Shown in pieces: positions 16,401 to 23,922 of a DNA stretch of 40,197 bases. Every line of letters begins with the position of its first letter. Positions within the stretch are counted from its first letter, which is position 1. Source of the DNA: Roseburia sp. (GTDB taxonomy: Bacteria > Bacillota > Clostridia > Lachnospirales > Lachnospiraceae); the NCBI GenBank assembly GCA_023667765.1, contig JAMOZS010000022.1, forward strand, positions 1 through 40,197. Reading direction: 5' to 3'. The notes beneath the pieces were generated by a model, which was not told where the DNA came from, did not search any database, and saw only the letters and a program-made list of their open reading frames with translations. The position numbers and the translations under genes are program-made.

Positions 16401-16513
16401 AATTGTTAAGTAAGAAGGATAGAGCGACACAGAATGTGTTAGAAAAGGAAAAGAGTAGGCTGATAAAGAAGAATGAGGAAATGATAACTAAAGTTTATCA
16501 GCAGAATTTTTAG
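13496..16513 (+). CDS. Eco57I-like type IIG restriction enzyme with fused N6-adenine methyltransferase
   Basis: This 1005-aa bifunctional enzyme should cleave and methylate DNA at one recognition site. Residues 1 to about 160 form a PD-(D/E)xK nuclease: ECRDEYISPLLECFGWD, then RPDY (72-75) and VEAKK with Glu88 and Lys90. A helical connector runs to about 370. The methyltransferase core has motif I IADIACGSGIF (386-396) and motif IV NPPY (532-535). Residues from about 700 form the TaqI-like target-recognition region. From memory, the classic Eco57I system has a 997-aa restriction-methylase and a 544-aa second methylase, which matches this gene and the next closely. The start has GGGGGAGG upstream. 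The gene is much more AT-rich than the core genome. The recognition sequence cannot be predicted by eye. Confidence 0.9.
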   Translation: MSIERLKQLIMQYKESVSYYHDAKNAYNETECRDEYISPLLECFGWDVHNKRGKLPQYKEVVVEKFSNSSERPDYTLTLNGVSKLFVEAKKPSVDITIEFEPAMQTRKYGWNANHALAILTNFENLLIYDTTNKPEEGDSASTSLYRKYNYEDYVEKYQEIADLISRDNVYSGQYDEFIKSNFQSDTRYSTEIDEIFLKQINKWRLEIGSYLYENKEDYRNISVLNDTVQDFINQIIFLRISEDRKLPLYMKLYETVEDRASLQKVLTMVFKEADKRYNSGLFKNDRPLFDLSCDIIYEMIESLYYPKTPYMFTIIEPSILGKIYESFLAESLVLQDGKIALAQKKEYLYKSVVSTPVEIVRYMVKNTLEPLCKGRTPQEILSLRIADIACGSGIFLEEAYQYLVDCCTEWYKLNDKEHLLVVEDGMEKLPLVDKKEILTNCIYGVDIDIHAVEVSKFSLLLKLIENETEPSVMSSKPILPELEDNIKCGNSLVSDEDIEGLNITSEDLINIDPFDWQEINGGDKFDVIIGNPPYVKTEDIKKLHTNAEVKIYKKYGSSHKQFDKYYLFIEKALELINENGLMCYIVPNKFLHTESAEKLRLMIKDKIVKLDDFGAVQLFKDKTIYSSILTVGTTNAEKLAYRTVDKVAHLWNDEVEQYSLIPKKSLNCMPWTENSNINDDSPWLVSDDDVYLSMMKNARVKIVFLADIVEIYNGIQTSAEKVYKIEGKTIVSEDENYVKFRVQDREYMIERGVLRLYFKPTRAEQGALDTYSDINQVKVNYNIFPYDENGNFITKDIMETQYPHAWEYLLEHKDILLPKSLGGNRDVQPIVSDKDEWYRYGRSQAITSLNNRDKIIVGVNRKKDNPLYLMDKTHYLIASGGTAGYVGISLKEDSEYQLEYIHAWLSHPWTDWYLQSIGSDFEGGFIARGTYTLPMVPFIKLDFEDKKQKELYNQVVANTIRIGELNEELLSKKDRATQNVLEKEKSRLIKKNEEMITKVYQQNF

Positions 16514-16521
16514 GTGATTAT

Positions 16522-18150
16522 ATGAAGTTAAAAGAAGATAGTTCAGTACAGAAGCTTAGAGGTGCTTATTATACCCCATTGCCATTAGCAGAGATGATGG
16601 TTAAGCTGTTTGCAAACAGAACAGATTGTAAGAATCTTCTGGAACCAAGCTGTGGAGATGGGGTGTTTTTTGATGCATTAATTAAAGCTGATTGTATTAA
16701 ACAGTATGTAAGTATAGATGCTGTTGAAATTGACGGAGTAGAGGCAAAAAAAGTAGAAGGAAGAATGAAATCCTATAAGAATATTAAAGTGATAAATGAG
16801 GATTTTTTCGACTTTTATAAAGCTAATCAGGAGTCTGTTCAATACGATTTGATATTAGGAAACCCTCCATATATCAGGTATCAATATTTGGAAGAACATC
16901 AGAGAGAGTTAATGTCTGATATATTGACATCTCAAGGAATGAAGGCAAATAAGCTCGTAAATACATGGGTTGGTTTTATTGTTTCTTGTGTAAATATGTT
17001 GAGCAACAATGGTAAAATAGCGTTTGTAATTCCGGCTGAAATCATGCAGGTTGCATATGCAGAAGATTTAAGACTTTTTTTGTCCAATAATCTTTCTAAA
17101 ATTACGCTTATTACATTTGAGGAACTTGTTTTTCCTGATATAGAACAGGAAATTGTCGTTTTTATTGGTGAAAAAGGTGATGAAAAAAAAGGTATTCGTA
17201 TTGTAGAATTGAATAACTTAGAGGATTTAAAGTCATTTGATATTAATGCTAATGGATTTCAAAAGTTACAACATGTATATGAAAAATGGACAAAGTACTT
17301 TACCAATGTTGAAGAAAATACCTTGGTTAAACAAATAAGAGAAGATAAGCGTTTTCAAAAGTTGTCGGATATTGCATTAATCAATGTTGGAATTACAACA
17401 GGTAATAATAAGTATTTTTCTGTGGAACGAAAAACTGTAGAAAAATATCAGATGCAAGATGTTGTAAGACCGTTAATTGGGAGAAGTTCTCATGCAAACA
17501 GCGTATATTTTAAACACGAGGACTGGATGCAGAATGTAATTAAAAATAAAGCGGCTTATTTAATTGATTTTCCGGATATTGAATATAAGCATTATCCTAA
17601 AAAACACAAGGAATATATTAAGATGGGTGAAAAGAATGGTGAGAATAAGGGCTATAAATGTTCTATCAGAGACAGATGGTATCGCATTCCGTCTATATGG
17701 GTGCCTGATGCATTCTTTTTACGCAGAAACAATTTGTATCCTAAATTTGTTTTGAATCAGTGTGAGGCAGTATCTACTGACACGATGCATAGAATCAAAT
17801 TTAATGAAGGTATTGAACCGGAGCGAGCTATTTTATCTTACTATAACAGTATTTCTTTTGCGTTTACTGAACTTTGTGGAAGAAGCTATGGTGGAGGCGT
17901 GTTAGAAATTCTCCCGGGTGAGGTGGGAAATATTTATGTACCTAAGTTAGATGTGGTTCCTCTTGAAGAAATACGAGGCCTGTTGGAGCAAATTGATTCA
18001 ATTGTAAGGAACAACCAAAATATTGAAGATGCACTGGATATAGTGGACAAGAAGATATTAGTAGATATTCTTGGCTTCGAGCAGAAAGTATGTGCAGATG
18101 CAAGGAGTATTTGGAAGAAGCTGCAGCGAAGACGATTGAATCGTGGATGA
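16522..18150 (+). CDS. Second Eco57I-type N6-adenine DNA methyltransferase
   Basis: This 542-aa stand-alone methyltransferase starts 8 bp after the restriction enzyme. Motif X-like RGAYYTPLPLAEMMV is followed by motif I LLEPSCGDGVF (residues 39-49) and the adenine motif GNPPY with Asn114 to Tyr117. The C-terminal half (about 270-520) is a target-recognition region, including RDRWYRIPSIWVPDAF and CGRSYGGGVLEILPGEV. There is no nuclease domain. In Eco57I the separate methylase protects both strands while the fused enzyme modifies one, so this is probably the protective partner. AGGTGA precedes the ATG. Confidence 0.9.
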   Translation: MKLKEDSSVQKLRGAYYTPLPLAEMMVKLFANRTDCKNLLEPSCGDGVFFDALIKADCIKQYVSIDAVEIDGVEAKKVEGRMKSYKNIKVINEDFFDFYKANQESVQYDLILGNPPYIRYQYLEEHQRELMSDILTSQGMKANKLVNTWVGFIVSCVNMLSNNGKIAFVIPAEIMQVAYAEDLRLFLSNNLSKITLITFEELVFPDIEQEIVVFIGEKGDEKKGIRIVELNNLEDLKSFDINANGFQKLQHVYEKWTKYFTNVEENTLVKQIREDKRFQKLSDIALINVGITTGNNKYFSVERKTVEKYQMQDVVRPLIGRSSHANSVYFKHEDWMQNVIKNKAAYLIDFPDIEYKHYPKKHKEYIKMGEKNGENKGYKCSIRDRWYRIPSIWVPDAFFLRRNNLYPKFVLNQCEAVSTDTMHRIKFNEGIEPERAILSYYNSISFAFTELCGRSYGGGVLEILPGEVGNIYVPKLDVVPLEEIRGLLEQIDSIVRNNQNIEDALDIVDKKILVDILGFEQKVCADARSIWKKLQRRRLNRG

Positions 18151-18229
18151 AATCAGGAAAAAGGAAACATTTGTCAGACTAGTATTGTAACTTAAGTGGA
18201 CTTTGAAACGAAACAAGATGGGAGGTAAC

Positions 18230-18781
18230 ATGCAAGAAATTATAAATGAATTAGATGCGGGCGATTATATATCTTTAGGTGCATGTTTAGTTTCTGTAAT
18301 TGCAGCAATAGCATCTATTGTCGCATGTGTAATTGCAAAGAAACAATTGGAATTGCAGGAAAAACAGTATGAAGATGGTGAACCGAATTTTAATATCAAG
18401 GTGCTAGATGCGATAATAAAGAAAGATAAAAAGATTAGTACTGTACAAGTATGGTTAAATATTCGTGTTGGTAATATATCCGACAAAGCCACTTCGATAA
18501 ATAATATTGCGTTGCGGCTTTTTTGCCTAGAAGATATTATATATAGACCATCTTTAAATAAAGATGTCCAAACAGATACAGGAATAACATATTTTTCGAT
18601 TGCACAGAATATAGGGGCACATTCCTCAGAAATGGGCTGGTGTATTTTTGATATACCAATTGATACCTATAACGATTTGCAAATAGAATATTCAGAATTG
18701 AATGTTGAAGATATTCATGGGCAAAAATGTGTTGAAAAAATTATATATATACAGGAAGAGTTGATAGATTATGGCATTTAA
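18230..18781 (+). CDS. Single-pass membrane protein of unknown function in the island operon
   Basis: I do not recognise this 183-aa protein. Residues 14-36 form one clear membrane helix (ISLGACLVSVIAAIASIVACV). A short charged helix follows (KKQLELQEKQYEDGEP), then a soluble domain that looks beta-rich (VQVWLNIRVGNISDKATSINNIALRLF). The topology is therefore an anchor with one soluble domain. The start at 18230 follows GGGAGG; the frame stays open to a TTG at 18203. It lies 79 bp after the methyltransferase and its stop overlaps the next start by 11 bp. It might be a membrane effector or receptor for the ATPase module. That is inference. Confidence 0.6.
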   Translation: MQEIINELDAGDYISLGACLVSVIAAIASIVACVIAKKQLELQEKQYEDGEPNFNIKVLDAIIKKDKKISTVQVWLNIRVGNISDKATSINNIALRLFCLEDIIYRPSLNKDVQTDTGITYFSIAQNIGAHSSEMGWCIFDIPIDTYNDLQIEYSELNVEDIHGQKCVEKIIYIQEELIDYGI

Positions 18782-19331
18782 TAGAAAGATGATTACTGTA
18801 AGTGAAAATGTTGTGAATATTGTTAATGATGCACTGGTATTACAACATGATTTTTGTGATGGGAAACCTATTCCGGCAATTGTAATTGACACATCAAATC
18901 ATAACAAGATAGAGAATATGTTAAAGTTGCATATGAATGTTAATGAGGGTGAGATGAAGTTTTCGTGGGGAATGACAACTGATAAGAGAAACATAATCCT
19001 ATTAGTTGAATCTATTTCGCCAATAGAATTAACATTTTCGATACTGTTTGAAATCGAAAAATATTATGCAGTTATAGATGAGATTTTGCGGTCACAGATG
19101 CTTATTATTCAAGGCGGAAAACCGGATGACAGGTTTTCATATAGTCTTAACTCAAATAAAATTGTTGTTGAGGTGCCTTTAACAGGATTTGAAGAAAAAT
19201 GGTATGATATTAGAAAGAAATATCAAAGGAAGCGTCTAAAGAAGATGGGCGTAAAGAATAAGGACATTAATAATGTTATGAACGATATTGACAAGGAGTG
19301 GGATGCTGTGATAAGAACCCATCTTAAATAG
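18771..19331 (+). CDS. Hypothetical protein, island operon
   Basis: This 186-aa soluble protein is not recognised. It looks alpha/beta, with alternating strands such as PIPAIVIDTSNHNKIENML and KRNIILLVESISPIELTFSILFEIEKYY, a later KIVVEVPLTGFEEKWYDIR, and a basic C-terminal helix (RKKYQRKRLKKMGVKNKD). No membrane segment or catalytic motif is evident. It overlaps the membrane-protein gene by 11 bp and is 36 bp ahead of the next gene, which implies coupled expression and perhaps a complex. Confidence 0.55.
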   Translation: MAFNRKMITVSENVVNIVNDALVLQHDFCDGKPIPAIVIDTSNHNKIENMLKLHMNVNEGEMKFSWGMTTDKRNIILLVESISPIELTFSILFEIEKYYAVIDEILRSQMLIIQGGKPDDRFSYSLNSNKIVVEVPLTGFEEKWYDIRKKYQRKRLKKMGVKNKDINNVMNDIDKEWDAVIRTHLK

Positions 19332-19367
19332 CAAAATTATTTGGAATAATAGGAGAGAAGTGGTTTT

Positions 19368-20129
19368 ATGGCAAAGAAAAAAGAGAAAGCTCCTCTATTT
19401 TTAAAAGTAATCTATTTTGATGAATCTACTGCACAAGATTATATTGATATTGTTAACGGCGGTAGGTTAGATTGGAGCAAAGAAGAAAATAAAGAGAAGA
19501 TTGCAAAAATATTAGCTGAGATAGAAGCAGAAGCGCAAGCTGGTTTTAATGTAATCAGTTTTATTAAGGCGATGATGTCAAGCAATGTGAATGCGAGTGC
19601 GTCAAATGATATATCTAGAGCGTTTGAAACGACGTTAAAGAACACGCTTTTGACTGATTATATTTCAGTTGCTTCAAAGGATAACAATGTTAAGAAATTT
19701 GTGAATAGTGGAGTATATGCTCCGGATAATTCTATTTCGTTGTATAGAATGTACAGTTCATATTTAACAATTGTTCCAGCAGAACAAATGCCTATTAACA
19801 TGGAAAAGCTTAATGAAGCATTGTTAGGAGAGAGAGGATACTACGAAATGCTTCTTACAAGTGAGACTGAACCTACATGCGTATTGCGTTTTAATGTAAA
19901 AGCATTTAAAAATAATTATAATTTGGCGGACTTATCGAAAATGCAGCTTACTTATTATGGAGTTAAGGTGGGAAGATGCACTAGAGAACAATTAAACATT
20001 GAAAAAGAATTTGAACACAAACCTAAAAAAGTTGTAATGTCAGCAGACAATATCATTGATGGAACGGTTTCAGAACAGAAGGATTTGGATGTATATGATA
20101 TAGTATTGGCAGGTGTAATGTGTGAATAA
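19368..20129 (+). CDS. Possibly DUF6414-like protein, island operon
   Basis: This 253-aa protein begins with a Lys-rich tail and VIYFDESTAQDYIDIVNGG, a pattern that reminds me of DUF6414-type proteins. A weakly hydrophobic, Ala/Gly/Asn-rich middle follows (AGFNVISFIKAMMSSNVNASASNDISRAFETTLKNTLL, about 63-100), which might insert into or lie on a membrane. The C-terminal half is a compact domain ending DVYDIVLAGVMCE. The family name is from memory and uncertain. Its TAA lies inside the first codons of the ATPase gene (8-bp overlap), so the two are translationally coupled and probably work as a pair. Confidence 0.5.
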   Translation: MAKKKEKAPLFLKVIYFDESTAQDYIDIVNGGRLDWSKEENKEKIAKILAEIEAEAQAGFNVISFIKAMMSSNVNASASNDISRAFETTLKNTLLTDYISVASKDNNVKKFVNSGVYAPDNSISLYRMYSSYLTIVPAEQMPINMEKLNEALLGERGYYEMLLTSETEPTCVLRFNVKAFKNNYNLADLSKMQLTYYGVKVGRCTREQLNIEKEFEHKPKKVVMSADNIIDGTVSEQKDLDVYDIVLAGVMCE

Positions 20130-21267
20130 GGTGGTTATTTTTTATGGCTCAAATCGGGCATTTATGGAAGTATTGCCTAAATCATATCGTAATCTGACAG
20201 ATGTTGTAATGGAGTTAGATAAAGAGAGCAAAAACATGATTTTGCATATACCTGAACTGAATGGACAAAAAAGTGAGCCTGTAGATAAAGAAGATAAGAA
20301 ACTGCAAGTAGAAAATTTTGTGATTAATTCTGATGAATATTGTGGAGTACGGGAACATGTGATAATTAATTTTGCTAATTTTATTGCAAAAATGGACATC
20401 ACTAATATGTATATACAGAACCCACCAAAGAGTATAAGCGAGCAACTGCATAGGATTTATGATACAAGTATATTGCAGATAATACAACAGAAATATAATT
20501 GTATTGATGAAGCCATAATAAGAAAATTCAACAAAGAATATGATGAAAGAATTATAGGGCAAACAAAAGTAAAAATAGAGGTTTTGCAAGCAATATATCC
20601 ATTGATTGATGGTAAGCAGAAAAAGCCAGTAATTATACTGTTTTATGGGGATTCGGGTTTGGGGAAAACCGAAACGGCACAGTATTTATCAGAATTGTTA
20701 AGTGGTAATTTATTTCGCAAGCAATTTTCTATGTATCAAAATAATGAATTTGCAACATATTTGTTTGGGGGAAATTATTATGAAGGCAGTTTTGCAAAAG
20801 ATCTTTTAGACAGAGATTCAAATATAATTTTGCTTGATGAGTTCGATAAGTCGAACCCTGTTTTTCGTAGTGCGTTTTATCAGCTATTTGATGAAGGAAT
20901 TTATGAGGAAAAAAATTACAAAGTAAATTTGGACAATGCGATAATTATATGTACATCAAATTATAAGGATGAAAGAGAAATTAAGGAAAATCTGGGTAAT
21001 GCAATATATAACCGATTTGACTCAATAATTCGCTTTGACGAATTGTCCGATGAATCGAAGGAGATTATAGCGAAAAATAATTTAGAAGATTTGGCAACAG
21101 ATTACCAAGAAGTACTAGACGGTATGGATGAAGAAATACGGTCGAGATTAATGAGTGCAGTAAAAGGATGTAGTAATGCTAGAGAGATAAGACGAATTAT
21201 TAAAGAAGTACTTAATTTGTTGGCTATTAGAAAAATGTGTGGAGATGAAGAGGTAGGAGGAGCCTAA
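20122..21267 (+). CDS. ClpB-D2-like AAA+ ATPase, island operon
   Basis: This 381-aa protein has a unique N-terminal region of about 160 aa and one AAA+ domain of the Clp/Hsp100 second-domain type. Walker A is GDSGLGKT (176-183), Walker B ILLDEFD (236-242) and sensor 1 TSN (278-280). The arginine finger is in NRFDSIIRF and sensor 2 in SNAREIRRIIKE. It lacks Clp N-domains, a middle domain and an obvious peptidase-docking loop, so it is not a housekeeping Clp. It starts at GTG with AGGTG 6 bp upstream and overlaps the previous gene by 8 bp. It could remodel or load the upstream proteins in response to phage. That function is inference. Confidence 0.8.
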   Translation: MNKVVIFYGSNRAFMEVLPKSYRNLTDVVMELDKESKNMILHIPELNGQKSEPVDKEDKKLQVENFVINSDEYCGVREHVIINFANFIAKMDITNMYIQNPPKSISEQLHRIYDTSILQIIQQKYNCIDEAIIRKFNKEYDERIIGQTKVKIEVLQAIYPLIDGKQKKPVIILFYGDSGLGKTETAQYLSELLSGNLFRKQFSMYQNNEFATYLFGGNYYEGSFAKDLLDRDSNIILLDEFDKSNPVFRSAFYQLFDEGIYEEKNYKVNLDNAIIICTSNYKDEREIKENLGNAIYNRFDSIIRFDELSDESKEIIAKNNLEDLATDYQEVLDGMDEEIRSRLMSAVKGCSNAREIRRIIKEVLNLLAIRKMCGDEEVGGA

Positions 21268-21504
21268 CTAACTCCCCCATAGCCTCTACATACCCTTGTA
21301 ACCCACCTTCTATGGAAGCCAATTTGGCATAAAGTACCGGTTTCTCTCTAGCAAGCCTTGTAAGATACGCAATATCAGAAGGTTCCTCCAGACGATTGGA
21401 AGCATTGCATTTTGGCAGTCAAAAGAGACATGGAATTCATCGTTGAGGTTGACCTCGACACAATCGGTTTCAGAATTATACATTGCTAAAATTATCTTAA
21501 TCAT
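21227..21504 (-). pseudogene. Frameshifted small mobile-element protein (DUF6061-like)
   Basis: A minus-strand gene starts at 21504 with a good AAGGAG site and reads MIKIILAMYNSETDCVEVNL, then FDCQNA. Near 21400-21412 the frame breaks. The plausible continuation, NRLEEPSDIAYLTRLAR then LYAKLASIEGGLQGYVEA, is in another frame and runs to a stop at 21227, overlapping the 3' end of the ATPase gene. The joined product resembles small DUF6061-type proteins of clostridial mobile elements (from memory). It is convergent with the operon and marks the right side of the island. Confidence 0.55.
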
Positions 21505-21692
21505 AAGTGGCTCCTTTCGAGAGGTGATATAAGTTTAAGTGTAAGAGCATAGTTGTCGTGGGATGTCCTGAGCAGCTCTCCGAATAAAACACATATGCAA
21601 CACTTGATGTAAGGAATCCCTTATATTCGGGCTTTTCAAGCTCTCGAAACATTAACGAAGAGATAATTTTACAACCATTTCAAAAAGAGTTC

Positions 21693-21739
21693 AAAGCCCC
21701 CGAAAGTCCGGCGGAAACCCACTTGTTTTCGGGGGCTTT
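21693..21739. terminator. Strong hairpin at the right end of the island
   Basis: AAAGCCCCCGAAA (21693-21705) and TTTCGGGGGCTTT (21727-21739) form a perfect 13-bp stem. Runs of A and T on either side could let it act in both directions. It lies just inside the candidate right attachment site. The remaining sequence 21505-21692 contains a CCGAATA...TATTCGG inverted repeat near 21577-21637 and no gene I can support. Confidence 0.75.
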
Positions 21740-21743
21740 CTTT

Positions 21744-21753
21744 GTTCTCAAAG
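21744..21753. other. Candidate attR core
   Basis: GTTCTCAAAG is identical to the 10 bp at the end of rpsI (12228-12237). Together they bound a 9.5-kb AT-rich segment with integrase and relaxase stubs at one end and a broken transposon gene at the other. The match is short and needs an empty-site comparison. Confidence 0.35.
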
Positions 21754-21936
21754 TGTGCAATCATTTTACATTTGTGTATTTTTGATATAAAAATTCATAT
21801 CCCCATGTGACATATGCGAGCTGCCGGGAAAAAAGATATACTTCAACCGGAAGTTGAATTTGGTGCATAAACTCTCTTGCGCGGTTATTGCATAGCAGGC
21901 GGCAGGCAGGTTATGATAAAAGCGGAGGTGGCGGAC

Positions 21937-23190
21937 ATGCTTGATGGTATTAAGGTTGGAAGTTTTATAATGAATAAACGTAAAGAACTGGGAATGACGC
22001 AGCAGCAGCTGGCCGACAAACTGAAGGTTTCTTTTCAGGCAGTTTCAAAGTGGGAAACAGGAACGACATATCCCAATATTGAAATTCTGAGGGATTTGGC
22101 CGTTGCGCTGGATGTAACGGCGGATGAGATTTTGGCAGGCAGCGAAAGGGATGCCGAAGAACTGTCCTACAGTAAAGCCGGGATTGATATAGCATACACG
22201 GATAATATAAAAAAGGAAATATCGAAGCATATCGAAACAGGTGATAAACGTGTTTTAAACGGATTAGGGCCGTTTGCGTCCCTGTATGACATAGATTTCC
22301 CAGAGCTTAAGGAGCCGGTGCTGGTCTTGAAGGCAGAGGAGCCGGGCTCGAAGCAGAAGCTTGCGATGGAATACGGCTATACGGAATCCATTTGTCATGA
22401 CATGATTAATCATTTGGTGAATGATATAGCGGTTATGGGAGCAAAGCCGCTGGCGGTATTGGATACTATTGTATGCGGAAGCGCGGAGAAGGATACGATT
22501 AAAAGTCTGGTGAAAGGCGCGGCGGAAGCCTGCAGGGAAAATGACTGCTCCCTGGTTGGCGGCGAAACCTCTATTCAGCCTTTGGTGGTTGAGCCGGGCG
22601 TATATGTGTTGACCTCCAGCATTGCGGGTATTGTAGAAAAGAGCAAGGTAATTGACGGTTCCGCAGTAGAAGAGGGAGACGCCGTTCTGGCCATAGCCTC
22701 AAATGGCCTGCATACAAACGGTTATTCCCTGATACGCCTGTTAATGGACAGAATGCCTCAGATAAAATTAGATAAAATAGACGGTCTTACTTTTATTGAA
22801 CAGATTATGAAACCCCATGCTCCCTATTACAAAGCTATTAAGGACTTGTTCGGAAAAGAGGTAATACATGGAATGGCACATATTACCGGGGGCGGAATAG
22901 AGGGGAATCTATGCAGAGTGATACCGGACGGATACTGTGCGAAGATTGATTTATCAAAGCTGCGGGTGTTAAAGCTTTTCAAATATATTCGTGATTGCGG
23001 AAATATCAGCGATGAAGAAATGCTACACACATTTAATTGCGGCGTGGGCTTTAATCTTATTGTTCCGCAGAAGCACAAAGATATGGTGATAAAGCATGTT
23101 CAGAGGTATTATGACTGTTATGAGATAGGCTTCATAGAAAAAGGCAATCATAAGGTAGCGTTTGAAAAGGGAATCAACTGGTTGCTGTAG
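21937..23190 (+). CDS. XRE-type HTH domain fused to a PurM-like AIR synthase
   Basis: This 417-aa two-part protein has an N-terminal lambda-repressor-type HTH at residues 7-68 (MNKRKELGMTQQQLADKL, VSFQAVSKWETGTTYPN), joined to a full-length PurM-like domain. The latter opens with SYSKAGIDI and includes ICHDMINHLVNDIAVMGAKP, the GGET motif in SLVGGETSIQP, SNGLHTNGYSLIR, HGMAHITGGGIEGN and HTFNCGVGFNLIVP. PurM closes the imidazole ring of FGAM to AIR in purine synthesis. Here it may be a ligand-sensing domain of a regulator or a catalytic paralogue. GGAGG 8 bp upstream sets the start at 21937, although the frame opens earlier. No purine genes are adjacent. Confidence 0.85.
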   Translation: MLDGIKVGSFIMNKRKELGMTQQQLADKLKVSFQAVSKWETGTTYPNIEILRDLAVALDVTADEILAGSERDAEELSYSKAGIDIAYTDNIKKEISKHIETGDKRVLNGLGPFASLYDIDFPELKEPVLVLKAEEPGSKQKLAMEYGYTESICHDMINHLVNDIAVMGAKPLAVLDTIVCGSAEKDTIKSLVKGAAEACRENDCSLVGGETSIQPLVVEPGVYVLTSSIAGIVEKSKVIDGSAVEEGDAVLAIASNGLHTNGYSLIRLLMDRMPQIKLDKIDGLTFIEQIMKPHAPYYKAIKDLFGKEVIHGMAHITGGGIEGNLCRVIPDGYCAKIDLSKLRVLKLFKYIRDCGNISDEEMLHTFNCGVGFNLIVPQKHKDMVIKHVQRYYDCYEIGFIEKGNHKVAFEKGINWLL

Positions 23191-23247
23191 CCGGATGGAG
23201 ATATCTGTGTTAAAATGATTGAAAAGTTTTAACAGGGAGGGCTATGT

Positions 23248-23910
23248 ATGAAGCATATTCTGATAATTGATGATGATGTATATATTGGCAATGTGCTTGA
23301 AGAAACACTTCGTAAAGAGGGCTATCAAGTATCACGGGCTTATTCGGGGACAGAAGCATTATATGTGCTGTCTGCGTCAAAGCCCGACCTTATTTTGCTG
23401 GATTTAATGCTTCCTGGTCTTTCCGGTGAAGAAGTGCTGCCGCAAATAAAGGGCATACCCGTTATTGTTGTCAGTGCAAAGCTTGATGTGAATGATAAGG
23501 TGGACCTTTTGCTTGGTGGTGCAGCGGACTATATTACAAAACCTTTTGAAATGAAAGAATTGCTTGCAAGAATTACCGTTGCGCTTCGCAATGGTTTAGC
23601 TTTGGTTCATTCTATTTTGTCTTTTGATAATCTGCGGCTGGACATCATGACACATGAAGTCTTTGTAGGACAGCAAGGAGTAAATCTAACAAGGACGGAG
23701 TTTGCAATCTTAAAGCTTCTCATGCAAAACCCGTCGCAAGTAATAGCAAAGTCTATATTGCTTGAACGCATTAGCGAGGATACTCCCGATTGTACGGACA
23801 GCTCATTAAAAACGCATATCAGTCATTTACGAAAAAAACTGCGGGATATTGGGGGAAAAGAATATATAGACGCAGTATGGGGTATTGGATTCAAATTGAA
23901 GTCGGAATAA
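23248..23910 (+). CDS. OmpR-family response regulator
   Basis: This 220-aa regulator has a receiver domain with phospho-acceptor Asp52 (LILLDLMLPGLSGEE), switch residues in VIVVSAKLD and the conserved Lys in ITKPFEMKELLARI. A C-terminal winged helix follows (NLTRTEFAILKLLMQNPSQVIAKS, then SSLKTHISHLRKKL). It opens a module encoding an ABC transporter and a histidine kinase, the layout of bacteriocin- or antibiotic-responsive resistance systems. It probably binds the three 12-bp repeats just past its own stop. GGGAGGG lies upstream of the start. Confidence 0.93.
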   Translation: MKHILIIDDDVYIGNVLEETLRKEGYQVSRAYSGTEALYVLSASKPDLILLDLMLPGLSGEEVLPQIKGIPVIVVSAKLDVNDKVDLLLGGAADYITKPFEMKELLARITVALRNGLALVHSILSFDNLRLDIMTHEVFVGQQGVNLTRTEFAILKLLMQNPSQVIAKSILLERISEDTPDCTDSSLKTHISHLRKKLRDIGGKEYIDAVWGIGFKLKSE

Positions 23911-23922
23911 ATCTTAATGAAA

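Noticed and set aside
13255-21267. BREX, DISARM or type I RM system
   Set aside because: No PglZ, BrxL, DrmABC, HsdS or HsdR helicase is present. The enzymes are Eco57I-type and the ATPase is Clp-like.
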